From CAYPNF01 sp964411985 (GTDB lineage Bacteria > Verrucomicrobiota > Verrucomicrobiia > Limisphaerales > J093), in contig CAYPNF010000011.1 of assembly GCA_964411985.1 (NCBI GenBank), positions 62,001 to 126,000 on the forward strand: 64,000 bases of DNA, written 5' to 3'. Position 1 is the first letter of the stretch. The number at the start of each line of letters is the position of its first letter. Made by a program: the position numbers and the translations under genes. A model generated the notes under the pieces. That model saw nothing but the letters and a program-made list of their open reading frames with translations. It was not told the DNA's origin and did no database searches. This document shows, piece after piece, positions 16,686 through 24,738 of this stretch.

Positions 16686-17885
16686 ATGAGACGATGCCTG
16701 ATGTGGGGCTTAGTGCTGGCGGTGTTGGTATTGAACTTGGCGGCGCGGGCGGCGCAGTTTGGGGATTTTTCCTACACGACGAACGCGACAGGAGTGGCGA
16801 TCACCGGCTACAATGGGCCTGGAGGAGGGGTGACGATTCCCAGCCAGATCGAGGGTATACCGGTGATCGTGATTGCGGTGCACGCTTTTCAGAACAACAT
16901 CGGTATGGCCAGTGTCACGATTCCTGGTAGCGTCACCAACATCGGAAGCCATGCGTTTGCCGGCTGCGGCAGCCTGACCAGCGTCACAATTCTGGAGGGG
17001 GTGACGAGCATCGGGAGTTGGGCCTTCGGTGGGTGTGAGGGCCTGACCAATGTCACGATGCCACGCTCCATCACCATCATCGGAGACAGCGCTTTTGAGC
17101 GCTGCACAAGCCTGTACCAGATCGCGATCCCCGATAGCGTTCACACTCTTGGGGCTCGCGCTTTTGCCAGCTGCAGTTCGCTGAACAGGATTGCATTACC
17201 CAACGGCCTCATGACAATTCAGGCAGACACCTTTGGGTTCTGCACGGCCCTGACGAGCGTACAGTTGGGCAATCGTATCGCCTCCATCGGCGACCATGCT
17301 TTTTACTTCTGTTCCGGTCTGAGCAATTTCATCGTGCCGAATACGGTCACCAGCCTTGGAGCCTCCGCTTTCGAATGCTGCTGGAGCCTGACCAACGTGA
17401 CAATAAGCACCAACCTCACGTCCATCGCAGATCGGGCTTTCTGGGCGTGCACAAAGCTGAGGAGCGCTGCGATCCCAAGGAACATAACGTGGATCGGAAA
17501 TGGAGCGTTCGCCGGGTGCGAGGCCTTGAGTGCGCTCTATTTTGAAGGAAACGCTCCAGGGGAGGGGTGGGAACCGTTGGGCTTCTCACCCAATGCCGTT
17601 GTCTATTATCTGCCCGGCACAAGCGGTTGGGGACCGTACTTCAATTGGCATCCAACGGCGCTCTGGAACCCCACCCTCCAGGACACTACCGTCAGCCCCA
17701 TTGGCCCCAGCCTCACCATCACTGGCACCCCCAACCTTCCGATCCTGCTGGAAGCTGCCACCGATCTCGCCAGCCCAGTGTGGGTGCCACTCCTGACCAC
17801 CAACCTTTCGGGCGGGTCTCTCAGTTTCGCCGATGCCCTGGCGACGAACTTGCTCGCACGGTTCTACCGAGTAAGATCACCCTAA
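16686..17885 (+). CDS. secreted BspA-type leucine-rich repeat protein
   Basis: A 399-residue protein with a signal peptide (MRRCLMWGLVLAVLVLNLAA, cut near ARA). It begins its mature part with FSYTTNATGVAITGYNGPG, the usual lead-in of verrucomicrobial BspA-like proteins. About ten LRR_5 units of 23 residues follow, with the pattern IGSHAFAGCGSLTSVTI. From about residue 325 a non-repeat C-terminal module starts and ends in ARFYRVRSP, shared in type with three other secreted proteins in this window. Such proteins sit on or outside the cell and bind ligands; no enzyme motif is visible. A truncated relative lies at 36370-36567. Confidence 0.87.
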   Translation: MRRCLMWGLVLAVLVLNLAARAAQFGDFSYTTNATGVAITGYNGPGGGVTIPSQIEGIPVIVIAVHAFQNNIGMASVTIPGSVTNIGSHAFAGCGSLTSVTILEGVTSIGSWAFGGCEGLTNVTMPRSITIIGDSAFERCTSLYQIAIPDSVHTLGARAFASCSSLNRIALPNGLMTIQADTFGFCTALTSVQLGNRIASIGDHAFYFCSGLSNFIVPNTVTSLGASAFECCWSLTNVTISTNLTSIADRAFWACTKLRSAAIPRNITWIGNGAFAGCEALSALYFEGNAPGEGWEPLGFSPNAVVYYLPGTSGWGPYFNWHPTALWNPTLQDTTVSPIGPSLTITGTPNLPILLEAATDLASPVWVPLLTTNLSGGSLSFADALATNLLARFYRVRSP

Positions 17886-17922
17886 CCCAGAGCAAGGCCT
17901 GCCAGCCCTACGCCAAGTACAC

Positions 17923-17959
17923 AAGCGCCGGAGCCGCGCTTTTCCAAGTCGCGGCGCTT
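17923..17959. terminator. inverted repeat / possible transcription terminator
   Basis: AAGCGCCG (17923-17930) pairs perfectly with CGGCGCTT (17952-17959), 38 bases after the LRR gene stop. A second hairpin (TCAGACA...TGTCTGA, 17962-17983) follows directly. Neither has a clear U tract, so rho-independent termination is only possible; a palindromic dispersed element is an alternative. Confidence 0.35.
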
Positions 17960-18120
17960 CATCAGACAACGATGACTGTCTGAATGGCATCGGTCGGCAG
18001 TCCGCGTCGGACATCTTCCAGACGGTCTTCGAGTATGAGGAGTATGGCCTCGCGCAAACTCGCCTTTCATGGTGTATGGATGAGGCTCAAAACGTTGTAC
18101 GTCAACTGCGCGCATCCTTC

Positions 18121-18181
18121 GCCCAACGTCCCAGTTCAGCGGTAGCGCGTTCGCGCCCTCCGCTGCAACCGGTTGTTCGTC
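18121..18181 (-). repeat. attC-like integron recombination site
   Basis: Read on the minus strand, this 61-base element ends in GTTGGGC, which fits the attC core GTTRRRY. Its arms pair as expected for a folded attC: AACCGGTTGCAGCGG in the left arm against CCGCTGAACTGGGACGTT in the right arm, leaving an extrahelical G beside CAGCGG. The central loop is GCGCG-AA-CGCGC. The left core box (GACGAAC) departs from RYYYAAC. It lies 39 bases after the stop of the minus-strand DUF2975 gene, which is where an attC belongs in a gene cassette. No integron integrase is in the window. Confidence 0.55.
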
Positions 18182-18220
18182 TCTCATGCGTCTGAACCAT
18201 GGGCACATGCCTTCTTCGGC

Positions 18221-18694
18221 TCAGCCTCGGTTGCCTTCGGACCGCCTCAAGGTATTCTGCACATTCCGTGCAAACACCGCCGCCCCGGTAGCGATGACGC
18301 TTGAAGCAAAGACAACGAGGAAGCTCATGAAAACTCCCGCCGGCCGGTCGTCTTTGTCGCCGAACATAATGATGAAGACGAACCCTGCCGCTACGAAACC
18401 GATGATGGCTATCGCGCAATGCTTGATGGCTCGCAGTGCATCCACGGTCACCTGGGAGAATGCCCCCGTCTGTCTTACGTGCCTGAACAGCCCGAATGCC
18501 CTATAAAGCGCTACAAAAAACGGAGTGGAACCTACATACACATATGCCAGGAATGGGTCTTTGAAATAGATCTCGAAGGTTGTGGCGTGGGCATTCCTGC
18601 CCTCGATGTGAGGTTCCCATAGCAGGAGGCCAAGAGCACCGATGCCGATGGACACAATCGCTACCTGAAGAAACAATGCTGAGCTAGCTTTCAT
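18221..18694 (-). CDS. DUF2975 family membrane protein, apparent integron cassette gene
   Basis: A 157-residue protein with four predicted membrane segments, near the N-terminus, around TPFFVALYRAFGLF, CAIAIIGFVAAGFVFIIMF and FLVVFASSVIATGAAVF. The pattern (ALYRAF, then AFSQVTVDALRAIKHCAI) fits DUF2975, a small membrane family often encoded beside a Cro-like regulator; none is present here. An attC-like site follows the stop, and GTTGGCATC lies 9-17 bases before the ATG, resembling a slightly degenerate cassette junction. The gene therefore looks like a single mobile cassette inserted against its neighbours. Its function is unknown. Confidence 0.75.
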   Translation of the reverse strand: MKASSALFLQVAIVSIGIGALGLLLWEPHIEGRNAHATTFEIYFKDPFLAYVYVGSTPFFVALYRAFGLFRHVRQTGAFSQVTVDALRAIKHCAIAIIGFVAAGFVFIIMFGDKDDRPAGVFMSFLVVFASSVIATGAAVFARNVQNTLRRSEGNRG

Positions 18695-18826
18695 GGTTTG
18701 ATGCCAACACTATCTGGTCGCCACCATCATTGCGTAATCAAGAATCTCCACGGCCCTTGCCCCACCCAGAATCTCGGTGCCCAGCTCCATGCTCGTCAAG
18801 AGGGTGGTATTGGGCCTGCACCTCAG

Positions 18827-18879
18827 GGCTGCGACCAGGGTAGGTAGGAGGGAGACAGGATTGCAGGATTTGCAGGATG
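18827..18879 (+). repeat. 53-bp direct repeat, left copy
   Basis: Starts ggctgcgaccagggt and ends caggatttgcaggatg. It matches 19632-19684 at 49 of 53 bases in the same orientation. The two copies bracket the small minus-strand gene 18880-19302, and this copy abuts that gene's stop codon. Confidence 0.65.
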
Positions 18880-19302
18880 CTAGCGATTCTGCCTCTTGAG
18901 GACCTGAATTTCATACTCAAGCTCGTTGGCAAGGCGACGGCGTGCACCTGAATCCTGCCGACCAGGTCGCAAGTTCCACTCGAGATCGGAAAGGAGTCCC
19001 TCGACGTTCCTCGTGTTCACATCTTTCTGCTTAAGATGCTCGGTCTGGATCCACAATTCCCCAACCTGTTGACCCGCCTTGCCCGCCTCTCGTGAAGTCT
19101 TCAACTCAGAAGCCGATCCGGCTAAGGCCTGAAGCCGCTGGTGCATCCCGTCCGTCGAGTGGTGTGCGGTCACTGTTTTCCCGGGGGGCGGGTTGGCTGG
19201 CTCTTTGTAAACGGTCGAACACAGCGTCAGCCCAAGTCCGGCAAGCAGAGCTCCGGTCACGACGCGGGGGACGATCAATGAGATTGCGCAGTTCCGTTGC
19301 AT
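18880..19302 (-). CDS. hypothetical membrane-anchored coiled-coil protein
   Basis: About 140 residues from the ATG at 19302; an upstream in-frame start at 19335 would add 11 unremarkable residues. One hydrophobic segment lies near the N-terminus (SLIVPRVVTGALLAGLGLTL), followed by a polar, heptad-rich region to the C-terminus (HQRLQALAGSASELK, then LEYEIQVLKRQNR). It looks like an anchored periplasmic coiled-coil protein. I do not recognise a family. It is bracketed by a pair of 53-bp direct repeats, which raises the possibility that it moved as a small unit. Confidence 0.5.
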   Translation of the reverse strand: MQRNCAISLIVPRVVTGALLAGLGLTLCSTVYKEPANPPPGKTVTAHHSTDGMHQRLQALAGSASELKTSREAGKAGQQVGELWIQTEHLKQKDVNTRNVEGLLSDLEWNLRPGRQDSGARRRLANELEYEIQVLKRQNR

Positions 19303-19788
19303 GGCGCTCACGTTCCAGGTCGATCCAATTGGCACGCCCAGTTCACATAACGTGGCCTCTATGCTTTGAAACTACAATAGGTAACTGTTCCCTGCAATCC
19401 CGAGAGGGAAGCCTCCCCGCACGCTGCAGCACCCGCTAGACCTCAGCTCTAACCCCAAGAAGGGGCACAACCTGCACCCACCCCAGACTAGTCGAAGCCC
19501 AGACACCCCTCCCCACTTGCTTGTGAGAGCACCTCAGGCCTCATGTCTCCGCCTGTGGATTCTCTCTTCCATCGTTCGCAATTGTTTGCACATGTCGGGT
19601 TTGACACGGGGTCGACGAAGGTTGCGATTAAGGCTGCGACCAGGGTGGGAAGGGGGGAGACAGGATTACAGGATTTGCAGGATGGGGTTGTTCGAGTTGG
19701 GCCCCTTGCCGCCGGGGGGCGCAGCGGATTGCGTTGGTGTTTCCTCTTTCGCCTTGGGCCGGGATGCGGCATAGTGAGGCGTCTGACG
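19303..19788 (+). other. intergenic region before the CNNM gene cluster
   Basis: About 486 bases. It contains the right-hand 53-bp repeat (19632-19684). The reading frame of the CNNM gene is open back to 19543 through that repeat, but this extension has no hydrophobic or domain signal and is treated as non-coding. No convincing promoter or RNA is seen. Confidence 0.4.
19632..19684 (+). repeat. 53-bp direct repeat, right copy
   Basis: Matches 18827-18879 with four mismatches. The core gagacaggattacaggattt resembles short dispersed repeats seen between genes in this kind of genome (my impression, not a search). It lies about 105 bases before the first CNNM gene. Confidence 0.65.
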
Positions 19789-21033
19789 ATGGTACCCACG
19801 ACCGCCATTGTGCTCTTTTGCGCGTTCGCCATTGCGAGCTTCTTCTTCGCGCTGGCGGAGACCGCCCTCTTTTCCCTTGGCAAGTGGCAGGTGCGCCGGT
19901 TGGCGACTGAATCGGGCGGGGCGGGGCAGATCGTCCAGCAGTTGCTGGCGGTTCCGCAGGATCTGCTCGCCACGATCGTGCTGGGGAATACGTTTTCGAA
20001 CGCGGGGATGGTGACGGTGGGCATGTGGATGGTGTTTCAGGAGTCCTGGCCGGGACTGACGGTGGTCTTGACGGTGCTCCTGACGATTCTCGTGTTCGGG
20101 GAGGTGATCCCCAAGACCCTCGCCGTGCGCGCGCCGGAAACCTGGTCTCTGCAGGTGGCACTGCCCATTCAGGCTTTTCAGCGAGGGACGAGGCCGTTTC
20201 GTCAACTTGCGCAGCGGCTAATTAGCCTGGTACTGGGGAAGGTGCTACGCGCTCCTTCCGACGCTCATTCTTCGATTACGGCCGAGGACTACGCGGAGTT
20301 GGTGGACCTGGCGGCTCAGCAGGGCACGTTGGGGCAGTCCGAGAAGGAGATTATTCTACAGATCATCAACCTCGACCGGCGAACCGCCAAAGAAGTGATG
20401 ATTCCGCGCGCCCAGGTCCGGTCGTTGCGGGATGATTCACCGGTGGAAGAGATGATTGAGGTGGCCCGCAAGTTTCGACACCGCCGCATTCCTCTTTATG
20501 ACGAGACACCCGACACGATCGTGGGCATCCTGAATACCAGGGTGTTGTTGTTGAATCCTGACGTAGACCTCTCGGAAGCCATCGAGTTCCCTTCCTTCGT
20601 GCCGGAGAGCACGAATCTGTTGCAGCTGCTCAACAGCCTGCAGCGGCAGAAGCGTGGCATGGCCATTGTGCTCGACGAGTACGGCGGGATGGCGGGGATG
20701 GTCACGATCGAGAACATCCTGGGTTTCATGGTGGGGCGTGTTCGGGACGAGGAAGACGGAAGCGGCTTCGTCATGGAACGTCTGGGCCCAGGCCGCTGGC
20801 GCGTCAACGGGACCATGCGGATCGATGACTTCCGCAGGGAATTCCCTGAGATCGGGGCGTTTCCGGAGGTCGAAACGATGGGGGGACTGGTCGTTGCGCT
20901 TGCCGAACAGGTGCCTGCCCAGGGAGCGTGGGTCAAGTTTCGCGGTCTGAAGCTGACTGCCAGTGTCGCGGATGAGCGCCGGGTCCGCGAGGTCCTGGTA
21001 GAAACAGCACGGAAAGGGGAGGTGACAACGTGA
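19789..21033 (+). CDS. CNNM/CorC family transporter (DUF21-CBS-CorC_HlyC)
   Basis: A 414-residue membrane protein. The N-terminal DUF21/CNNM domain (about 1-180, ALAETALFSLGKWQVRRLA, GEVIPKTLAVRAPE) is followed by a CBS pair (VMIPRAQVRSLRDDSPVEEM to MAIVLDEYGGMAGMVTIENI) and a C-terminal CorC_HlyC domain (GRWRVNGTMRIDDFRREF). Family members act in Mg2+ or Co2+ efflux; older annotations call them hemolysins. The ATG at 19789 begins just before the first helix and is preferred to upstream starts inside a repeat. The stop overlaps the next gene's GTG start. Confidence 0.9.
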   Translation: MVPTTAIVLFCAFAIASFFFALAETALFSLGKWQVRRLATESGGAGQIVQQLLAVPQDLLATIVLGNTFSNAGMVTVGMWMVFQESWPGLTVVLTVLLTILVFGEVIPKTLAVRAPETWSLQVALPIQAFQRGTRPFRQLAQRLISLVLGKVLRAPSDAHSSITAEDYAELVDLAAQQGTLGQSEKEIILQIINLDRRTAKEVMIPRAQVRSLRDDSPVEEMIEVARKFRHRRIPLYDETPDTIVGILNTRVLLLNPDVDLSEAIEFPSFVPESTNLLQLLNSLQRQKRGMAIVLDEYGGMAGMVTIENILGFMVGRVRDEEDGSGFVMERLGPGRWRVNGTMRIDDFRREFPEIGAFPEVETMGGLVVALAEQVPAQGAWVKFRGLKLTASVADERRVREVLVETARKGEVTT

Positions 21034-22013
21034 CGAGTGTTTTCTGGGGGACGGTAGCGATCGGGATGTGCCTGGCGTTTTCATTTCTGCTCTCGGGCAT
21101 GGAGGCGGGGCTTTTCGCGCTGAATCGGGTGCGGATCCGTCAGCAGCGAAATGCTGGAAACGAAGCGGCCCGGCTCCTCTACGGTTATCTCGAAAACCCG
21201 GAGTCGTTCCTCTGGACGATCGTCATTGGGAACAGCCTGGCCAATGTCTTCGCGGTAAGCCTTTTGGTCTACTGGCTGCAAACACTATTTTGGCAACACT
21301 GGGCGTGGATGCTCCTGACTCTGGCCCCACTTGTTTTCGCCATTTACGTTTTTGCGGATTTGCTGCCCAAAATGTTGTTCCGCCAGTCTCCGGATCGCTG
21401 GTGCTTGCGCCTGGTGGTTCCGTTTCGGTTCGTTCATCTCACCCTCACCCCGCTGGTGGTGTTTGTTTCCTGGCTTGCTGGGCTGGCTCTCACTTTTACG
21501 GGCGCCAAGCGCTTCACCGGTAAACTCTTCGGCAACCGGGACGAATTGCGCATGGTGATGCAGGAGTCGGCCCAATCCCTCACGACCGAGGAGCGCAAAA
21601 TGGTCAACCGGGTACTTGACCTGCAAACGTGTAGTGTGGGCGACATTGCCGTGCCACTCGACCAGGTGGTCGCGGTCATGCTTCGAACCCCTCTCAAAGA
21701 AGTATTCGAGCTGTGCCAATCCTCCAGCCTTACCCGCTTGCCCGTGCGTGAAGAGAAGCAGGGCCGGGTGCTTGGAATCATCAGCCTCAAGTCGGTCCTT
21801 TATTTGCCCGATGTGGACATGCACAGACTGGCGATGGATTTTGTCCAGCCGGCGGCCTATTTTGACTCGACGCTCAAACTGGAGGTGGCGCTCCAGCGGT
21901 TCCGCAAGACCGGCCAGCGCATGGCCATTGTGCTCAGTCCTCAAGGGAAGGAGATCGGGATTCTGACTCTCGAGGATATTCTCCGTTTCCTCGTGGGAAA
22001 AGTGTCCTTCTGA
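21030..22013 (+). CDS. CNNM family protein (DUF21-CBS) without CorC_HlyC domain
   Basis: A 327-residue second member of the tandem set. The DUF21 domain is complete (FLLSGMEAGLFALNRVRIRQ, FADLLPKMLF), and a CBS pair follows to the end (MAIVLSPQGKEIGILTLEDI, LRFLVGKVSF). The C-terminal CorC_HlyC domain of its neighbours is absent, and the stop comes directly after the second CBS domain. Its GTG start overlaps the previous stop. It may pair with a flanking full-length protein, since CNNM proteins work as dimers; that pairing is inference. Confidence 0.87.
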   Translation: MTSVFWGTVAIGMCLAFSFLLSGMEAGLFALNRVRIRQQRNAGNEAARLLYGYLENPESFLWTIVIGNSLANVFAVSLLVYWLQTLFWQHWAWMLLTLAPLVFAIYVFADLLPKMLFRQSPDRWCLRLVVPFRFVHLTLTPLVVFVSWLAGLALTFTGAKRFTGKLFGNRDELRMVMQESAQSLTTEERKMVNRVLDLQTCSVGDIAVPLDQVVAVMLRTPLKEVFELCQSSSLTRLPVREEKQGRVLGIISLKSVLYLPDVDMHRLAMDFVQPAAYFDSTLKLEVALQRFRKTGQRMAIVLSPQGKEIGILTLEDILRFLVGKVSF

Positions 22014-22017
22014 GCTT

Positions 22018-23361
22018 ATGGATACAGGTACTCTCACGCTCCTCAAGCTCCTGGCCGTCCTGCTCCTGGTGGGGTTGAACGCGTTCTTCGTGGCGGCCGA
22101 GTTCGCTTTCGTCAAGCTCCGGAGCACCCAGTTGGACGCCCTCATCCTAAAAGGGCATCGGCGGGCGAAAGTGGCTCGGCACCTGCTGAGAAACCTGGAA
22201 GCCTGTGTCAGCGCGACCCAGCTTGGGATCACTCTCTGCGGACTGGGGACCGGCGCCATCGTACGCCCCGTTTTTCAAGCTTTGCTCCTGCCTGTATTCA
22301 CGTTATTCCGGGTCGAGTCCCAGACCGTCCGAACCACGACCGAACTGATCGTCGGGTTTCTGGTCAGCACCTTCCTGCTGATCGTGCTGGGAGAGCTGGT
22401 GCCGAAATCGCTGGCGATTCGCCGAACCCTCGGCACTTCTCTAGCCGTGGCCCAGCCGCTCGCCTGGTTTTGGCGGGTGACCTTTCCTTTCATCTGGTTT
22501 CTGAATCATGTCGCCCAGTGGTTCCTATCCAAGTTCGGCATCCAGCCAGTCAGCGAGGCGGATCAACTGCATTCCGACGAAGAGCTGCGCCTCATGTTTC
22601 TCGCCGCGGGCAGCAAGCACGCTTCAGGGTCTCTGGGGCGAAGCATTGTCCTGAATGCTTTCGATCTTCGCCATCGCGTGGTGCGCGATGTCATGCGCCC
22701 GCGACAGGAGATGGTGGTTTTCAGTACTGGCATGACGACGGGAGAAGCCATTGACTTAGCGGAGAAGACCCGCTATTCCCGTTTCCCACTTTGCGACCAG
22801 GGAGACCTCGATCGCACCTTGGGGGTGTTGCACATCAAAGACCTCTACGGTAAACGGGGCACGGCAGGCCGAATGCGCGACATGGTGCCCATGTGCCGCC
22901 GAATCGTTTATGTCCCCGAAACCGCCCGATTGGAGACGGTGCTGCGCCGGTTGCTGGATGGGAAGCTCCACTTGGCGGTCGTGGTGGATGAATACGGTGG
23001 GACGATGGGAATGTTGACTTTGGAGAATATTCTTGAGGAGCTGGTAGGACAGATCCAAGACGAGTTTGACCAGGAGACGCCCCTGATCATCCAACGTTCC
23101 AAGACCACTTGGGAACTGGATGGGCGGCTGCCAGTGCACGAACTGGAAGATCTGGTGGGACAACCCGTGCGCGAGGAAGGGATCACGACCGTGAACGGAT
23201 TGGTCACCCAGCGGTTGGGTGGTTTCCCCCGGGAAGGGAACAGTATTGTGGTCGGCGATTTTACCCTTCGCGTGGAAGAGGTGGATGGCTGGCGGGTGGT
23301 TCGCTTAACGCTGGTCCGGCAGGAAACTCCGATCCTCGAGCCAGACGCCGAATCCCCATGA
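22018..23361 (+). CDS. CNNM/CorC family transporter (DUF21-CBS-CorC_HlyC)
   Basis: A 447-residue full-length third member: DUF21 (NAFFVAAEFAFVKLRSTQLD, GELVPKSLAIRRTLGT), a CBS pair (VMRPRQEMVVFSTGMTTGE, LAVVVDEYGGTMGMLTLENI) and CorC_HlyC (TWELDGRLPVHELEDLVGQ). It starts four bases after the preceding stop. The 3' end overlaps the convergent membrane-protein gene by about 100 bases. Confidence 0.9.
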   Translation: MDTGTLTLLKLLAVLLLVGLNAFFVAAEFAFVKLRSTQLDALILKGHRRAKVARHLLRNLEACVSATQLGITLCGLGTGAIVRPVFQALLLPVFTLFRVESQTVRTTTELIVGFLVSTFLLIVLGELVPKSLAIRRTLGTSLAVAQPLAWFWRVTFPFIWFLNHVAQWFLSKFGIQPVSEADQLHSDEELRLMFLAAGSKHASGSLGRSIVLNAFDLRHRVVRDVMRPRQEMVVFSTGMTTGEAIDLAEKTRYSRFPLCDQGDLDRTLGVLHIKDLYGKRGTAGRMRDMVPMCRRIVYVPETARLETVLRRLLDGKLHLAVVVDEYGGTMGMLTLENILEELVGQIQDEFDQETPLIIQRSKTTWELDGRLPVHELEDLVGQPVREEGITTVNGLVTQRLGGFPREGNSIVVGDFTLRVEEVDGWRVVRLTLVRQETPILEPDAESP

Positions 23362-24082
23362 TCGCCAGCACCGCTCCCGCCGAGAGACTGCCAGCCAGCC
23401 AGTCTCGGTGAGCGAATCCCTGCACCGCGGCGAGTGCCAGAAGACAAGGCCACACCCAAGCCGCTTCCACGGGATCAGGGATCGGTTTCGGGGTCTTCTT
23501 CAGCCACCACGGAAAGGTCAGCAGAAGCAGCAGGACCCCGGCCAGTGACCAGAGCGCCAGGTGCATTCCTCGCACGCCCAGGCTCACCTGCTCCCCCCCG
23601 CTGGTAGGACCCATCGCGTGCCCTGCGACACTAACGCAGACCAGACCGGCCGTCGCTGCCTGCAGACGGTAACCGTAACCCGGCCTTGTGCGCATCCCAG
23701 CCAACATCGCCCGGCAAAGAAAACGGCAGCTGGTAAGCAGCACAAAAGTGTAAGCGGCCAGCCAAACCATCCGCCAGCCGTTGGCGGGGGAGGCACAGTT
23801 GAAAAACGCGAGGGTAGGCGGAGTGCCCTTGACGAAACCTTTGGTCTCTACCGCGTAGATGATGAAACTGGGCACGATGCCCAGGCAGAGCGCCAACACC
23901 ATGAGGTTTTGCATGGGCAGTTTCGTGAGGACGCTCTTACCCATGATCCAGCATCCACTAGCCCAGAACACCAACTGCGTGGCCCACAACCAAGGTGCCA
24001 CGGGAGTGCCAACTAGCTCCAGCCCGGCACTCAGAGCGCCGCTAACCCAAAACACGACCTGTGGTACAAAGAAACCGGGCAC
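23261..24082 (-). CDS. hypothetical polytopic membrane protein
   Basis: A 273-residue protein with about seven hydrophobic segments (for example LWATQLVFWASGCWIMG, LMVLALCLGIVPSFIIYAV, LALWSLAGVLLLLLTFPWWL). No family motif is recognised. Its 3' end overlaps the third CNNM gene on the opposite strand by about 100 bases; the last hydrophobic segment ends near IMGIRRLARG, so the overlap mainly covers a polar tail. The regular membrane pattern supports a real gene. Confidence 0.6.
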   Translation of the reverse strand: MPGFFVPQVVFWVSGALSAGLELVGTPVAPWLWATQLVFWASGCWIMGKSVLTKLPMQNLMVLALCLGIVPSFIIYAVETKGFVKGTPPTLAFFNCASPANGWRMVWLAAYTFVLLTSCRFLCRAMLAGMRTRPGYGYRLQAATAGLVCVSVAGHAMGPTSGGEQVSLGVRGMHLALWSLAGVLLLLLTFPWWLKKTPKPIPDPVEAAWVWPCLLALAAVQGFAHRDWLAGSLSAGAVLAIMGIRRLARGSEFPAGPALSEPPASHPPLPREG

Positions 24083-24260
24083 GGGATCAAACTATGGAAA
24101 CGGGGTGCCAATTTCAACGTTTTTCCATCCACCCTCCCTCCTGACTTCCAAGTTCCTACGGTCTGGATTCGTTTGCGCGACATTGCGCGAATTTGTCGTT
24201 GTCGCCCCCATTGCCCAGGAGGTAGTATCCTTGGCAGCCAATCCCATCTGAAAGGTGCCT

Positions 24261-24680
24261 ATGTCTGATGTGTTCAAAACCAATTCGTGGGCCATCAAAG
24301 TTCCTGATGCCTGGGTGGTGGACGACAACGAGGAGGCGATCGCGTTCACGCCTGCCGAGGAGGAAGCCGCGGCGTTGATCGTGTCGGCTTTTTCCAAGCA
24401 CGATGGAGCGATTACCATGGACGATATGCAGGAGGCACTCCGTTCACCGGAGCATGAATCCGCCGAATGCGAACCGGTCGTCTTGGGAGATTATTCCGGA
24501 TGCTATGCCCATTTCGAGCGGCATTCCCCGGATGGCCTGAGCGTCTGGAGAGTCTGGGCCTTGTTCTGCCGCAGCCTCCATCTCTACGTGACCTACAACT
24601 GTGCCCCGCAGGTTCGAGGCAGACACGACCGCACGGTCGAGGAGATGCTGCGCACCCTCATGTGTCTCCGGGAGGCGTGA
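24261..24680 (+). CDS. small DcrB/PsbP-like hypothetical protein
   Basis: A 139-residue soluble protein without a signal peptide. It begins with WAIKVPDAWVVDDNEEAIAF, a pattern of the DcrB/PsbP-like fold (a strand, the P-x-x-W motif, then an acidic turn), and continues through a central segment ending SGCYAHFERHSPDG and the C-terminal VEEMLRTLMCL. Assignment to that fold is tentative. The ATG at 24261 follows a gaaagg ribosome-binding site. No partner is evident. Confidence 0.65.
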   Translation: MSDVFKTNSWAIKVPDAWVVDDNEEAIAFTPAEEEAAALIVSAFSKHDGAITMDDMQEALRSPEHESAECEPVVLGDYSGCYAHFERHSPDGLSVWRVWALFCRSLHLYVTYNCAPQVRGRHDRTVEEMLRTLMCLREA

Positions 24681-24738
24681 GGATGCCCTCCTTTTAGTTT
24701 CGACATCCTGGCCAAGGCAGTTTAATCCAACCATCGCT

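Larger units (their letters stand above)
17886..18220 (+). other. gene-poor stretch with inverted repeats and an attC-like site
   Basis: About 335 bases between the LRR gene and the convergent DUF2975 gene. It holds two hairpins (17923-17959 and 17962-17983), the attC-like site at 18121-18181 and, on the minus strand after that site, a short coding-like stretch (about 18072-17983, reading LREAILLILEDRLEDV) in a frame different from the only available starts. That could be the decayed remainder of another cassette. No intact gene is supported. Confidence 0.45.

Noticed and set aside
19543..19788. Upstream extension of the first CNNM protein
   Set aside because: The extension includes the 53-bp repeat and no hydrophobic or conserved segment; the ATG at 19789 leads straight into the first membrane helix.
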